From the NCBI GenBank assembly GCA_031267345.1, contig JAIRZG010000173.1:1-11341 (forward strand): a DNA stretch of 11,341 nt, written 5' to 3'. The first letter of the stretch is position 1, and each line of letters begins with the position of its first letter. Shown here in pieces: positions 4,665-11,341 of the stretch. The translations under genes and the position numbers were made by a program. Source of the stretch: Zoogloeaceae bacterium (GTDB taxonomy: Bacteria; Pseudomonadota; Gammaproteobacteria; Burkholderiales; Rhodocyclaceae). The notes beneath the pieces were generated by a model. It saw only the letters and a list, made by a program, of their open reading frames with translations, was not told the origin of the DNA and ran no database searches.

Positions 4665-6014
4665 TCAATCTGCATCCGGCTTCAGGTAGGCGCTGATGCG
4701 ATTCTGCCACAAACGGGCGCTGCTTTTCAAACTGGATGTTTCACTGTGTAATAACATTTTGTCCAGGATTCGACAGCGTCCTTCCACCCAGACATGGCTG
4801 ACATCCTCGCGTCCCGCCGCGTAAACCAGATGCGAGACAGGATCAAAGCAGGGCGACAATTCCAGCGCGTCCATGCGGACAGCAACCAGATCGGCGCGCT
4901 TGCCAATGGCGATGCTGCCGATTTCCGCTTCCATGCCCAACGCGCGCGCGCTGTTGATCGTCGCCATGTCGAGCGCCTGCCAGGCCGGAAGGCAACGCGC
5001 GTCGCCGCTGGCGCCTTTGGCGAGCAAACTGGCGAGGCGCGTTTCCGCCAGCATGTCCAGACGGTTGTTGCTGGCGGCGCTATCCGTGCCCAACCCGACA
5101 TTGACGCCCTGTTCCAGCAATTCGGCGATCGGCGCGAAACCGCTGCCCAGTTTCAGGTTGGAGGCGGGACAATGGGCGATGTTGCAGTTGTTGCGCGCCA
5201 GCGTGGCGATTTCGTCCTCCAGAAGATGCACGGCATGAACGCCGATCAGTTGCGGCCCCAACAGCCCCAGTCGATCCAGTCGGTGCAGGGGGCGACAGCC
5301 GTGTTCTTCCAGATGACGGCGGATTTCGTCGGCGGTTTCGTGGATGTGCAGATGTATCGGCAATTCCAGTTGCGCCGCCAGCGTCTGGATGCGCTCGAAA
5401 CTGGCGTCGCTGACGCTGTAAGGCGCGTGCGGCGCGAGGCAAAAGCGGACGAGCGGATGCTCGCGCCAGATTTCCCGCGCCGCCAGTCCCTTATCCAGAT
5501 AATCGGCGGCGTCGCTGGCGTAGGCGGAAGGAAATTCCAGCACGGTAATGCCCAGCACGGCGCGCATTCCGATGTTCGCGGCGGCGGTCGCGGCGACGTC
5601 CGGGAAAAAATACATGTCGTTGAAACAGGTCACGCCGCCTTTCAGCATTTCGGCGCAGGCCAGTTCCGTTCCCTCGGCGATGAAGCGCGGCGATAGCAGC
5701 GCCGCTTCCAGCGGCCAGATGCGCGTTTCCAGCCATTGCATCAGCGGCATGTCGTCCGCCACACCGCGCAACAGGCTCATGGCGGCGTGGGTATGCAGGT
5801 TGATCAGGCCGGGAATGAGCAGATGCTCGTCCAGTTCCATCGTTTCCGCAGGCGCATAGCGTTCACGCGCCTGATGGACAGGCAGAATATCCACAATGCG
5901 CCCGTTGGCGACGACGACCGCGTGTTGTTCCAACAGGGCATGCGCCTCGCGGGCAATCCAGCGAGCATGAATCATCAGATCGGCGGCGACGGGCGGGTTG
6001 GCGGATAAAGGCAT
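4665..6014 (-). CDS. mtaD: 5'-Methylthioadenosine/S-adenosylhomocysteine deaminase (TRZ/ATZ amidohydrolase)
   Basis: Cytosolic metal-dependent deaminase of the amidohydrolase superfamily, predicted to convert S-adenosylhomocysteine and methylthioadenosine to their inosyl forms for recycling or removal. The 449-residue product is normal length. An N-terminal composite beta-sandwich part (residues 10-66) precedes the TIM barrel. Metal ligands are visible: H74 and H76 in LINLHTHAAMSLLRG, H223 in HLHIHETADE with general acid/base E226, H260 in GVHAVHL, and D311 in GLGTDSAASNN. R and W in the segment MPLMQWLETRIWPLE (89-103) are typical of MtaD-type members. The TATINSARALG and GKRADLV motifs close the fold. 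Related TRZ/ATZ enzymes act on guanine, cytosine or s-triazines, so the substrate is inferred. ATG 6014 has no Shine-Dalgarno sequence; a hairpin sits in that place. M14 would be an alternative start but also lacks one. Confidence 0.87.
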   Translation of the reverse strand: MPLSANPPVAADLMIHARWIAREAHALLEQHAVVVANGRIVDILPVHQARERYAPAETMELDEHLLIPGLINLHTHAAMSLLRGVADDMPLMQWLETRIWPLEAALLSPRFIAEGTELACAEMLKGGVTCFNDMYFFPDVAATAAANIGMRAVLGITVLEFPSAYASDAADYLDKGLAAREIWREHPLVRFCLAPHAPYSVSDASFERIQTLAAQLELPIHLHIHETADEIRRHLEEHGCRPLHRLDRLGLLGPQLIGVHAVHLLEDEIATLARNNCNIAHCPASNLKLGSGFAPIAELLEQGVNVGLGTDSAASNNRLDMLAETRLASLLAKGASGDARCLPAWQALDMATINSARALGMEAEIGSIAIGKRADLVAVRMDALELSPCFDPVSHLVYAAGREDVSHVWVEGRCRILDKMLLHSETSSLKSSARLWQNRISAYLKPDAD

Positions 6015-6016
6015 GA

Positions 6017-6046
6017 GAATTCACGGCGCAAAGAAAACCGTGATTC
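6017..6046 (-). other. Hairpin immediately upstream of mtaD start codon
   Basis: GAA-T-TCACGG (6017-6026) and CCGTGA-TTC (6038-6046) pair as nine base pairs with one bulged T around a loop of 11 bases. In the mtaD mRNA it ends two bases before the ATG, where a ribosome binding site would normally lie. It could limit translation or start it by another route; function is inference. Confidence 0.4.
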
Positions 6047-6050
6047 TAAT

Positions 6051-6074
6051 CAGGGATCAGAGGTCAAGGATCAG
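6051..6074 (-). repeat. GATC-rich short motif, copy 2 (upstream of mtaD)
   Basis: On the minus strand: CTGATCCTTGA, CCT, CTGATCCCTG. The two halves are near direct repeats of each other. The 11-base CTGATCCTTGA is identical to bases 8451-8461 on the plus strand. It ends about 36 bases before the mtaD ATG. Confidence 0.5.
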
Positions 6075-6111
6075 CGCGGGCGTAAAATCCTGAGCAATCA
6101 CGCGAACATGT

Positions 6112-6140
6112 TTGTCATGGCAAAGCGCAAAATCCATAAA
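6112..6140 (+). promoter_or_regulatory. Candidate sigma-70 promoter for the substrate-binding protein gene
   Basis: TTGTCA (6112-6117, 5 of 6 to TTGACA), 17-base spacer, CATAAA (6135-6140, 4 of 6 to TATAAT). Transcription would start near 6147, about 48 bases before the ATG at 6195. It lies in the 180-base divergent region between mtaD and the binding-protein gene. Confidence 0.4.
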
Positions 6141-6194
6141 AATCCCTGCCGCTTTGCCCGATGAACGCAAGGACGGTTATCCTGTGCACCCTTG

Positions 6195-8375
6195 ATGTCC
6201 AACGCCCTGAATTCCATGTCGCGCTTTTTCTGTCTGCCTTTCCTGTTGCTGTTGACCGCTTGCGGCGAAGCCTGGAATGACCCTTATCCGGCGTGGGAGG
6301 CGGAGGAGAATGTGTTGTATTCGGCGTTTACCGAACGTCCCAAGCATCTGGACCCGGCGCAGTCCTATACCGAGGATGAATTTACCTTCATCGCCCAGAT
6401 TTACGCGTCGCCCTTGCAGTATCACTATTTGAAGCGTCCTTACGCGCTCATTCCGGCGACGGTGGAATACGTGCCCGAACCGGAATTCTACGACGCCAAA
6501 GGCCAACGGTTGCCCGCCAACGCGCCCGCAGAACAGGTGGCGGAAAGCGTCTATGAACTCAAATTAAAGCCCGGACAACGCTACCAGCCGCATCCGGCCT
6601 TTGCGCTGGATGCGGCGGGGAATCCCCTGTACGGGACGCTCACCCGCGCGGAGTTGGCGGACAAATTCGTCATCCGTGATTTTCCGCTGACGGCTACGCG
6701 CGAACTGACCGCCGCCGATTACATTTATCAGTTGAAGCGACTGGCGCATCCGCGTCTGCATTCGCCCATTTTCGGCATGATGGCGGAAAAAATCGTCGGC
6801 CTGAAAGAACTCGGCGCGGCGCTCGAGGCCGCGAATCGACAACAACCCGACGCCTGGCTGGATCTCGACGCCTATCCGCTTTCCGGCGTGACGCAGAGCG
6901 ACGCCTATACCTGGCGCGTTCGCGTCAAGGGACGTTATCCGCAATTCGTCTATTGGCTCACCATGCCCTTTTTCGCGCCTGTGCCGCGCGAAGCCGACCG
7001 TTTTTTCAGTCAGTCTGGCATGGCGGAAAAAAACCTGACCCTGGATTGGTGGCCGGTGGGCAACGGCCCTTACATGCTGACGGAAAATGATCCCAACCGG
7101 CGCATGACGCTGGAAAAAAATCCCTATTTTCAGGGCGAGACCTACCCCTGCGAAGGCGAAGCGGAAGACGCGGCGGACGGCCTGTTGGCGGATTGCGGCA
7201 AACCTTTGCCCTTCATCGACAAGGCGGTATTCACCCGCGAAAAAGAGGCGATTCCCTACTGGAACAAGTTTTTGCAAGGTTATTACGACGCTTCCGGCAT
7301 TGCCTCCGACAATTTTGATCAGGCGGTGAAAGTCGATGTCGGCGGCATTGGATTGAGCGATGAAATGCAGGCGCGCGGCATCGGTTTGCTGACTTCGGTG
7401 CGCACCAGCATTTTTTACATGGGATTCAATCTGTTCGATCCGGTCGTCGGCGGCAACAGCGAACAGGCCGCCAAATTGCGGCGGGCGATTTCCATTGCCC
7501 TCGATCAGGAAGAATTCATTTCCATCTTTTTGAACGGGCGCGGCATTCCCGGCATGAACCCGTTGCCACCGGGGATTTTCGGCTTCGAGGAAGGCGAATC
7601 CGGCATCAATCCGTACGTCTACGACTGGGTAGCAGGCAAGCCACGGCGCAAATCCACGGCGGAAGCCAAACGTCTGCTGGCGGAAGCCGGATGGCCGAAC
7701 GGACGCAACGCGCAAACGGGCGAGCCGCTGGTGTTGAATCTGGACACCACGAGCGGCGGCATGGGCGACAAGTCGCGGCTGGACTGGCTGACGCGACAGG
7801 CGCGGAAAATCGACGTGCAACTGGTGGTGCGCGCCACGGATTTCAACCGTTTTCAGGACAAGATCAACCAGGGCGCGGCGCAAATTTATTTCCTCGGCTG
7901 GAACGCCGATTATCCCGATCCGGAAAATTTTTTCTTCCTGCTTTCCGGCGCGGAAAGCCGGGTAAAAAATGGCGGCGAGAATTCCTCCAACTACGCCAAT
8001 CCCGAATTCGACCGCCTGTTTGAAAAAATGAAACGCATGGAAAACACGCCGGAACGCCTGACCTTGATTCGCGCCATGAACCGTATCCTGCAACACGACG
8101 CGCCCTGGATTTTCGCCTTTCATCCCCAAACCTACACCCTCACCCACGCCTGGCTGAAAAACCGCAAACCCAGCGAAACCGCCAACAACACGCTGAAATA
8201 TCAACGCCTGGACATCGACGCCCGCAAACGCGCCCGCGCCCAATGGAACTTGCCACACTACACCCCGCTATTGTTGCTGCTCGTCCTCTTGCCGCTGCTG
8301 ATCTGGCCTGCCGCGCGCCACTACCGTCGCCGCGATCAGGAATCCGGAGTCAGCGGGCGCGGCAGAGTGGCGTAA
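6195..8375 (+). CDS. Family-5 (OppA-like) solute-binding lipoprotein with C-terminal membrane helix
   Basis: Predicted periplasmic binding protein of the peptide/nickel/opine class (SBP_bac_5), normally the ligand receptor of an ABC importer. With ATG 6195 it has 726 residues. The lipoprotein signal peptide ends in LLLTAC-G (Cys23), so it should be lipid-anchored. Family features include YSAFTERPKHLDPAQSYTEDEFTFIAQIY near the N-terminus, DYIYQLKRLAHP, a GNGPYMLTENDPNRRMTLEKNPYF core, the LRRAISIALDQEEFI segment and LGWNADYPDPENFFFLL near the end of the domain. C319 and C334 flank an acidic insert and may form a disulfide. Unusually, residues about 690-708 form a hydrophobic helix (TPLLLLLVLLPLLIW) followed by RHYRRR, a stop-transfer signal that would add a second anchor in the inner membrane. 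No permease or ATPase gene adjoins. Neither ATG 6195 nor ATG 6216 has a good ribosome binding site; the latter gives the shorter, more typical signal peptide. Confidence 0.82.
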   Translation: MSNALNSMSRFFCLPFLLLLTACGEAWNDPYPAWEAEENVLYSAFTERPKHLDPAQSYTEDEFTFIAQIYASPLQYHYLKRPYALIPATVEYVPEPEFYDAKGQRLPANAPAEQVAESVYELKLKPGQRYQPHPAFALDAAGNPLYGTLTRAELADKFVIRDFPLTATRELTAADYIYQLKRLAHPRLHSPIFGMMAEKIVGLKELGAALEAANRQQPDAWLDLDAYPLSGVTQSDAYTWRVRVKGRYPQFVYWLTMPFFAPVPREADRFFSQSGMAEKNLTLDWWPVGNGPYMLTENDPNRRMTLEKNPYFQGETYPCEGEAEDAADGLLADCGKPLPFIDKAVFTREKEAIPYWNKFLQGYYDASGIASDNFDQAVKVDVGGIGLSDEMQARGIGLLTSVRTSIFYMGFNLFDPVVGGNSEQAAKLRRAISIALDQEEFISIFLNGRGIPGMNPLPPGIFGFEEGESGINPYVYDWVAGKPRRKSTAEAKRLLAEAGWPNGRNAQTGEPLVLNLDTTSGGMGDKSRLDWLTRQARKIDVQLVVRATDFNRFQDKINQGAAQIYFLGWNADYPDPENFFFLLSGAESRVKNGGENSSNYANPEFDRLFEKMKRMENTPERLTLIRAMNRILQHDAPWIFAFHPQTYTLTHAWLKNRKPSETANNTLKYQRLDIDARKRARAQWNLPHYTPLLLLLVLLPLLIWPAARHYRRRDQESGVSGRGRVA

Positions 8376-8450
8376 TTACCCCACCTCCCGTCACCGGGCG
8401 CGGGTGCAGGATAGACACAAAATAGTGTACAGTGCTCAAACGCGCTTTAC

Positions 8451-8467
8451 CTGATCCTTGATTCCTG
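8451..8467 (+). repeat. GATC-rich short motif, copy 3 (upstream of the kinase gene)
   Basis: CTGATCCTTGATTCCTG, ending two bases before the kinase ATG. Its first 11 bases are identical to the minus-strand copy at 6074-6064. It occupies the place where a ribosome binding site would normally be. The rest of the 94-base gap between the two genes (8376-8469) has no clear terminator or promoter. Confidence 0.5.
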
Positions 8468-8469
8468 CC

Positions 8470-11341
8470 ATGAGTATTCGTCAAAGCCTGATGCTGCGGG
8501 CTTTTCTCATTGTGCTGGCGACCTTGGCGCTGTTTGTCGCCGGGGCGTTCCAGCTCATTATCTGGCCTTCCATTGAAGGCATTGGTCGCGCCCAGATGGA
8601 ACAGGCGGCGATCCAGGTCGAAATGCGGGTGCAGAATTCGCTGGAACGGGTGCGGGTGATGATGGACACCAGTTACCAGTACGTCAGCATGGGACATCTG
8701 GAAACCAGCGATGTTATCCGCTTCAACGCTTTCTTTTTTCCGGTGATGCAAAATCATCCGGAAATTCCTTCGGTCAGTCTGGCCAGCGAGAAGGGACTGG
8801 AAATCACCCTCTTTCACCATCCGGACGGAAGCTGGGAAAACCGTATCAGCCATCCCGCCGCCTGGAACGACTGGACTTACTGGCTAAGCTGGAATTACGC
8901 CGGAAAGCTGGAAAACGTGGAAATGCGGATTCAGGATTATGATGTCCGCAACAAATCCTGGTTCAGTGGCGCTCTGGCGCTGAAAGACGAACAGGCGCAA
9001 TTCTGGACGACGCCCTATCTTTTTCTCGACGATCAGCAACCCGGCATCAGCGTGGCGCGGCGCTGGACGGGGGAAGACGGGCTGCGTTACGTCATCGCAC
9101 ATGACATGGATTTGCGCGCTTTTTCCTGGCTGACCTCGCAGATCCAGGTGGGTAACGAAGGGTTTGTCGTACTCATTTCCGATACCGGCTACAAACTGAT
9201 GGGGCTGCCCCGGCATCCGGAACTCTCAAGTACGGATATTCTGGGCCGGTTGGGCGTCCAGACGCCGGAGCAATTGGGCATTCCTGCGTTGAGCCTGGGT
9301 TTTGCCGCCTGGCTGGAAAACTACAAGAAGCCCAAAACCCTGAACGCCTTTTCCTGGCGGCGGGAAAGCTGGTTTTCCTATTTTCATCCGATCGCCTTGC
9401 AGGAACAACAGATGTGGCTGGGCGTTTTCGCGCCGCAGCGGGATTTTGTGCCGGGCTTGGATGACGATTATTCCCTGCTGGCGCTCTTGAGCGTACTGGT
9501 GTTGCTGTTTGCCTTCTTCGTAGCGGTGCGCGTGGCGAACCGTTTTTCGCATCCGCTGACGCAACTGACGGCGGAAAGCCAGCGCCTGGGAAATCTGGAA
9601 CTGGAAGCGCCGGTAAAAGTCGATGCCGGCTGGCAGGAAATCGCGCAACTGGCAAAAGCGCAGGAAACCATGCGCGTCGAACTGTTGCGGGCGACGCAAC
9701 AGTTGCGGGAAATCAACGCCACGCTGGAAGACAAGGTATTCGAGCGCACCCGCGAACTGGCGGAAAGCAAGGTCGCTATCGAGCATTCACGGCACATGCT
9801 CATCGACATGGCGGATTCCCTGCCCTGTGTGGTGTTCCGCTATGAACAGACGCCGGAAGGCCGTATCGAATTCGTCTTCGTCAGCAGCAAGTCCAAGACG
9901 ATTCTTGGCGTTTCCAGCGAGGAAATCATGACCGACCCAGACGCGCGCTGGCGGCATGTGCATCCGGACGACATCGAAAACATCCATCAGCATTTGCAGG
10001 ATATGCGCGCCGCGCCGCATCCCGGCGTGGCGCTGGAACGTCTCCGTATGCCCAATGGCGAAACGCGCTGGATCGAGGTAAGCATAGAACCTTCGATGTA
10101 TGGCGATGGTCGCCTCTGCTGGAACGGCTACTGGCTGGATGTAACCGCTTCGCATCTGGCGCACGTCCAACTGGATGAACAATTGCTGTTTCGGGAAAGC
10201 CTGATCGACACCCTGCCCAACCCGCTCTTTTTCAAGGATCCGGAAGGCCGCTTTTTGGGCTGCAACCAGGCGTTTGAACAGGCGTTCGGCAACGTGCGCG
10301 AAAGCATACTGGGCAAGACCGTGCTGGAAATCCCCTATTTCGACGAAGCCAAACGTCTGGCCCTTTATAACGAAGATCGGCGGCTGATTGCCGAGTCCGG
10401 CGCGGTGGAGCGGGAAGTCGAACTGGATTATGTCACGGAAGGGTTGCGGCAACTGCTGTATTCGGCGCGCGCCTTTTCCCTTGCCAACGGGCGCCCCGGC
10501 GGGCTGATCGGCGTTTTTGTGGATATTTCCACGCACAAGCGGGCGCAGCAGATGGCGGAAGAAGCGGCGCGCACCAAGGCGGATTTTCTCGCCAACATGA
10601 GCCACGAAATCCGCACGCCGATGAACGCCATCATCGGCATGTCGCATCTTGCCCTGCGCACCGAACTGACCAACCGGCAGCGCGATTACCTCAACAAAAT
10701 CCAGCAGTCGGGACAGCATTTGCTGGGCATCATCAACGACATTCTCGATTTTTCCAAAATTGAGGCGGGCAAGATGAATGTCGAACATGTGGAATTCGAT
10801 CTGGAACAGATGCTGGATGGCGTCAGCGCCCTGGTGTCGGAAAAGGCCAGCGCCAAAGGATTGGAACTGGTATTCAAGGTGCATCCGGACGTGCCTGCGC
10901 ACCTTCTGGGCGACCCGTTGCGTTTGCGTCAGGTGTTGATCAACTACGCCAACAACGCCGTAAAATTCACCGGACGCGGCGAAATCAGCATCTACGTGGA
11001 AGCACGCGAAAAGGACGAAGAAAGCGTATGTCTGTATTTCGCCGTCAGCGACACCGGTATCGGGCTTTCCCCCGAACAGCAGGCGCACCTGTTTCAGAGT
11101 TTCAACCAGGCCGACACCTCGACCACGCGCAAATACGGCGGCACCGGGCTGGGTCTGGTCATCTGCAAGCGGCTGGCCGAACTCATGCGCGGCGAAGTCG
11201 GCGTGGAATCCGAACTGGGCAAAGGCTCGACTTTCTGGTTTTCCGCCTTGCTGGGGCTCAGTCACAAGAAGCGGCGTCCGCTGGTGTTGAGTCACGAACT
11301 GGCAGGACGGCGGGTGTTGGTGGTCGATGACAACGACAGCG
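8470..11341 (+). CDS. Hybrid sensor histidine kinase (Cache-HAMP-PAS-PAS-HisKA-HATPase-receiver), 3' end outside window
   Basis: Inner-membrane sensor kinase; 957 codons are present and the frame is still open at the edge. TM1 is about residues 10-31 and TM2 about 334-356. They enclose a periplasmic domain of some 300 residues that looks like a double Cache fold: NKSWFSGALAL (W164) followed by FWTTPY (W179, Y183) matches the Cache 'R-x-W-[YF]...W-[ST]-x-P-[YF]' pattern. Next come HAMP (357-409, with P-x-x-x-L after TM2), a coiled coil (about 410-445), PAS1 (about 445-565, WRHVHPDD), PAS2 (about 575-695, LPNPLFFKDPEGRFLGCN), HisKA with phospho-acceptor H712 in FLANMSHEIRTPMNAIIG, and HATPase with N828/N829 (N box), D861-TGIGL (G1) and G890-GTGLGL (G2). 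A receiver begins at VLVVDD (D953, D954); its phosphorylated Asp lies beyond the window. The architecture resembles BarA/RpfC-type phosphorelay kinases. The stimulus is unknown. ATG 8470 follows an in-frame stop at 8452-8454; no Shine-Dalgarno sequence is seen. Confidence 0.93.
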   Translation, partial: MSIRQSLMLRAFLIVLATLALFVAGAFQLIIWPSIEGIGRAQMEQAAIQVEMRVQNSLERVRVMMDTSYQYVSMGHLETSDVIRFNAFFFPVMQNHPEIPSVSLASEKGLEITLFHHPDGSWENRISHPAAWNDWTYWLSWNYAGKLENVEMRIQDYDVRNKSWFSGALALKDEQAQFWTTPYLFLDDQQPGISVARRWTGEDGLRYVIAHDMDLRAFSWLTSQIQVGNEGFVVLISDTGYKLMGLPRHPELSSTDILGRLGVQTPEQLGIPALSLGFAAWLENYKKPKTLNAFSWRRESWFSYFHPIALQEQQMWLGVFAPQRDFVPGLDDDYSLLALLSVLVLLFAFFVAVRVANRFSHPLTQLTAESQRLGNLELEAPVKVDAGWQEIAQLAKAQETMRVELLRATQQLREINATLEDKVFERTRELAESKVAIEHSRHMLIDMADSLPCVVFRYEQTPEGRIEFVFVSSKSKTILGVSSEEIMTDPDARWRHVHPDDIENIHQHLQDMRAAPHPGVALERLRMPNGETRWIEVSIEPSMYGDGRLCWNGYWLDVTASHLAHVQLDEQLLFRESLIDTLPNPLFFKDPEGRFLGCNQAFEQAFGNVRESILGKTVLEIPYFDEAKRLALYNEDRRLIAESGAVEREVELDYVTEGLRQLLYSARAFSLANGRPGGLIGVFVDISTHKRAQQMAEEAARTKADFLANMSHEIRTPMNAIIGMSHLALRTELTNRQRDYLNKIQQSGQHLLGIINDILDFSKIEAGKMNVEHVEFDLEQMLDGVSALVSEKASAKGLELVFKVHPDVPAHLLGDPLRLRQVLINYANNAVKFTGRGEISIYVEAREKDEESVCLYFAVSDTGIGLSPEQQAHLFQSFNQADTSTTRKYGGTGLGLVICKRLAELMRGEVGVESELGKGSTFWFSALLGLSHKKRRPLVLSHELAGRRVLVVDDNDS

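Noticed and set aside
4794..5696. Plus-strand ORF of 300 codons opposite mtaD
   Set aside because: Antisense shadow; the minus strand has all catalytic residues of the deaminase.
6564..8258. Minus-strand ORF of 564 codons opposite the binding-protein gene
   Set aside because: Shadow; repetitive Phe/Arg/Gln/Gly-rich translation without domain pattern.
8412..8434. TAGACA...TACAGT as a kinase promoter, and the GACACAAAATAGTGTAC inverted repeat as an operator
   Set aside because: Spacing between the hexamers is only 11 bases and the repeat arms are four bases long; not enough to support either.
9787..11295. Minus-strand ORF of 502 codons opposite the kinase gene
   Set aside because: The plus strand encodes intact HisKA, HATPase and receiver motifs; the antisense frame has none.
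1..11341. tRNA, rRNA, CRISPR array, riboswitch or replication origin
   Set aside because: No regularly spaced repeats, cloverleaf, conserved riboswitch core or DnaA-box cluster was recognised on either strand.

Overview
The window reads as chromosome of a motile, Gram-negative proteobacterium, most likely a betaproteobacterium. That is inference: the grounds are a betaproteobacterial-style OmpA (RmpM-like, with a Cys-rich middle), the ubiG-ompA-mtaD neighbourhood, MotC/MotD-type stators and a FliA beginning MYTA. The DNA is fairly GC-rich with a strong GC bias at third codon positions, which produces many long antisense ORFs that are not genes.

Layout. (1) Positions 1-449 are transposon debris: the first 30 codons of an IS630-type transposase run leftward out of the window, head to head with the C-terminal third of an ISAs1-family transposase reading rightward, followed by a plausible ISAs1 right end. 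(2) Positions 450-657 carry two palindromic repeats and a possible promoter, with no gene. (3) Positions 658-3004 hold a compact plus-strand flagellar operon: fliA (sigma-28), motC and motD (stator pair), ending in a small UUCG hairpin. (4) Positions 3056-6014 on the minus strand hold, in transcription order, mtaD (methylthioadenosine/S-adenosylhomocysteine deaminase), ompA (peptidoglycan-binding outer-membrane protein) and ubiG (ubiquinone O-methyltransferase). A clear terminator between ompA and ubiG also shows that ubiG begins at an internal GTG. (5) Positions 6015-6194 are a divergent intergenic region. (6) Positions 6195-8375 on the plus strand encode a family-5 (OppA-like) substrate-binding lipoprotein with an unusual C-terminal membrane helix and no permease or ATPase genes beside it. 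(7) From 8470 to the window edge runs a large hybrid sensor histidine kinase (Cache-like sensor, HAMP, two PAS domains, HisKA, HATPase, start of a receiver) that is cut off by the window end.

How the parts relate. FliA would drive late flagellar genes while MotC/MotD supply torque-generating units. UbiG releases S-adenosylhomocysteine, which the MtaD-type deaminase can remove, so these neighbours share a metabolite. The orphan binding protein directly upstream of a membrane kinase with a large periplasmic sensor could be a binding-protein/kinase pair; this is the most speculative and most interesting arrangement here. Nothing in the window is clearly a wholly new system. The best leads are this pair, a short GATC-rich motif found in the same orientation upstream of three genes, and the nested IS remnants just in front of fliA.
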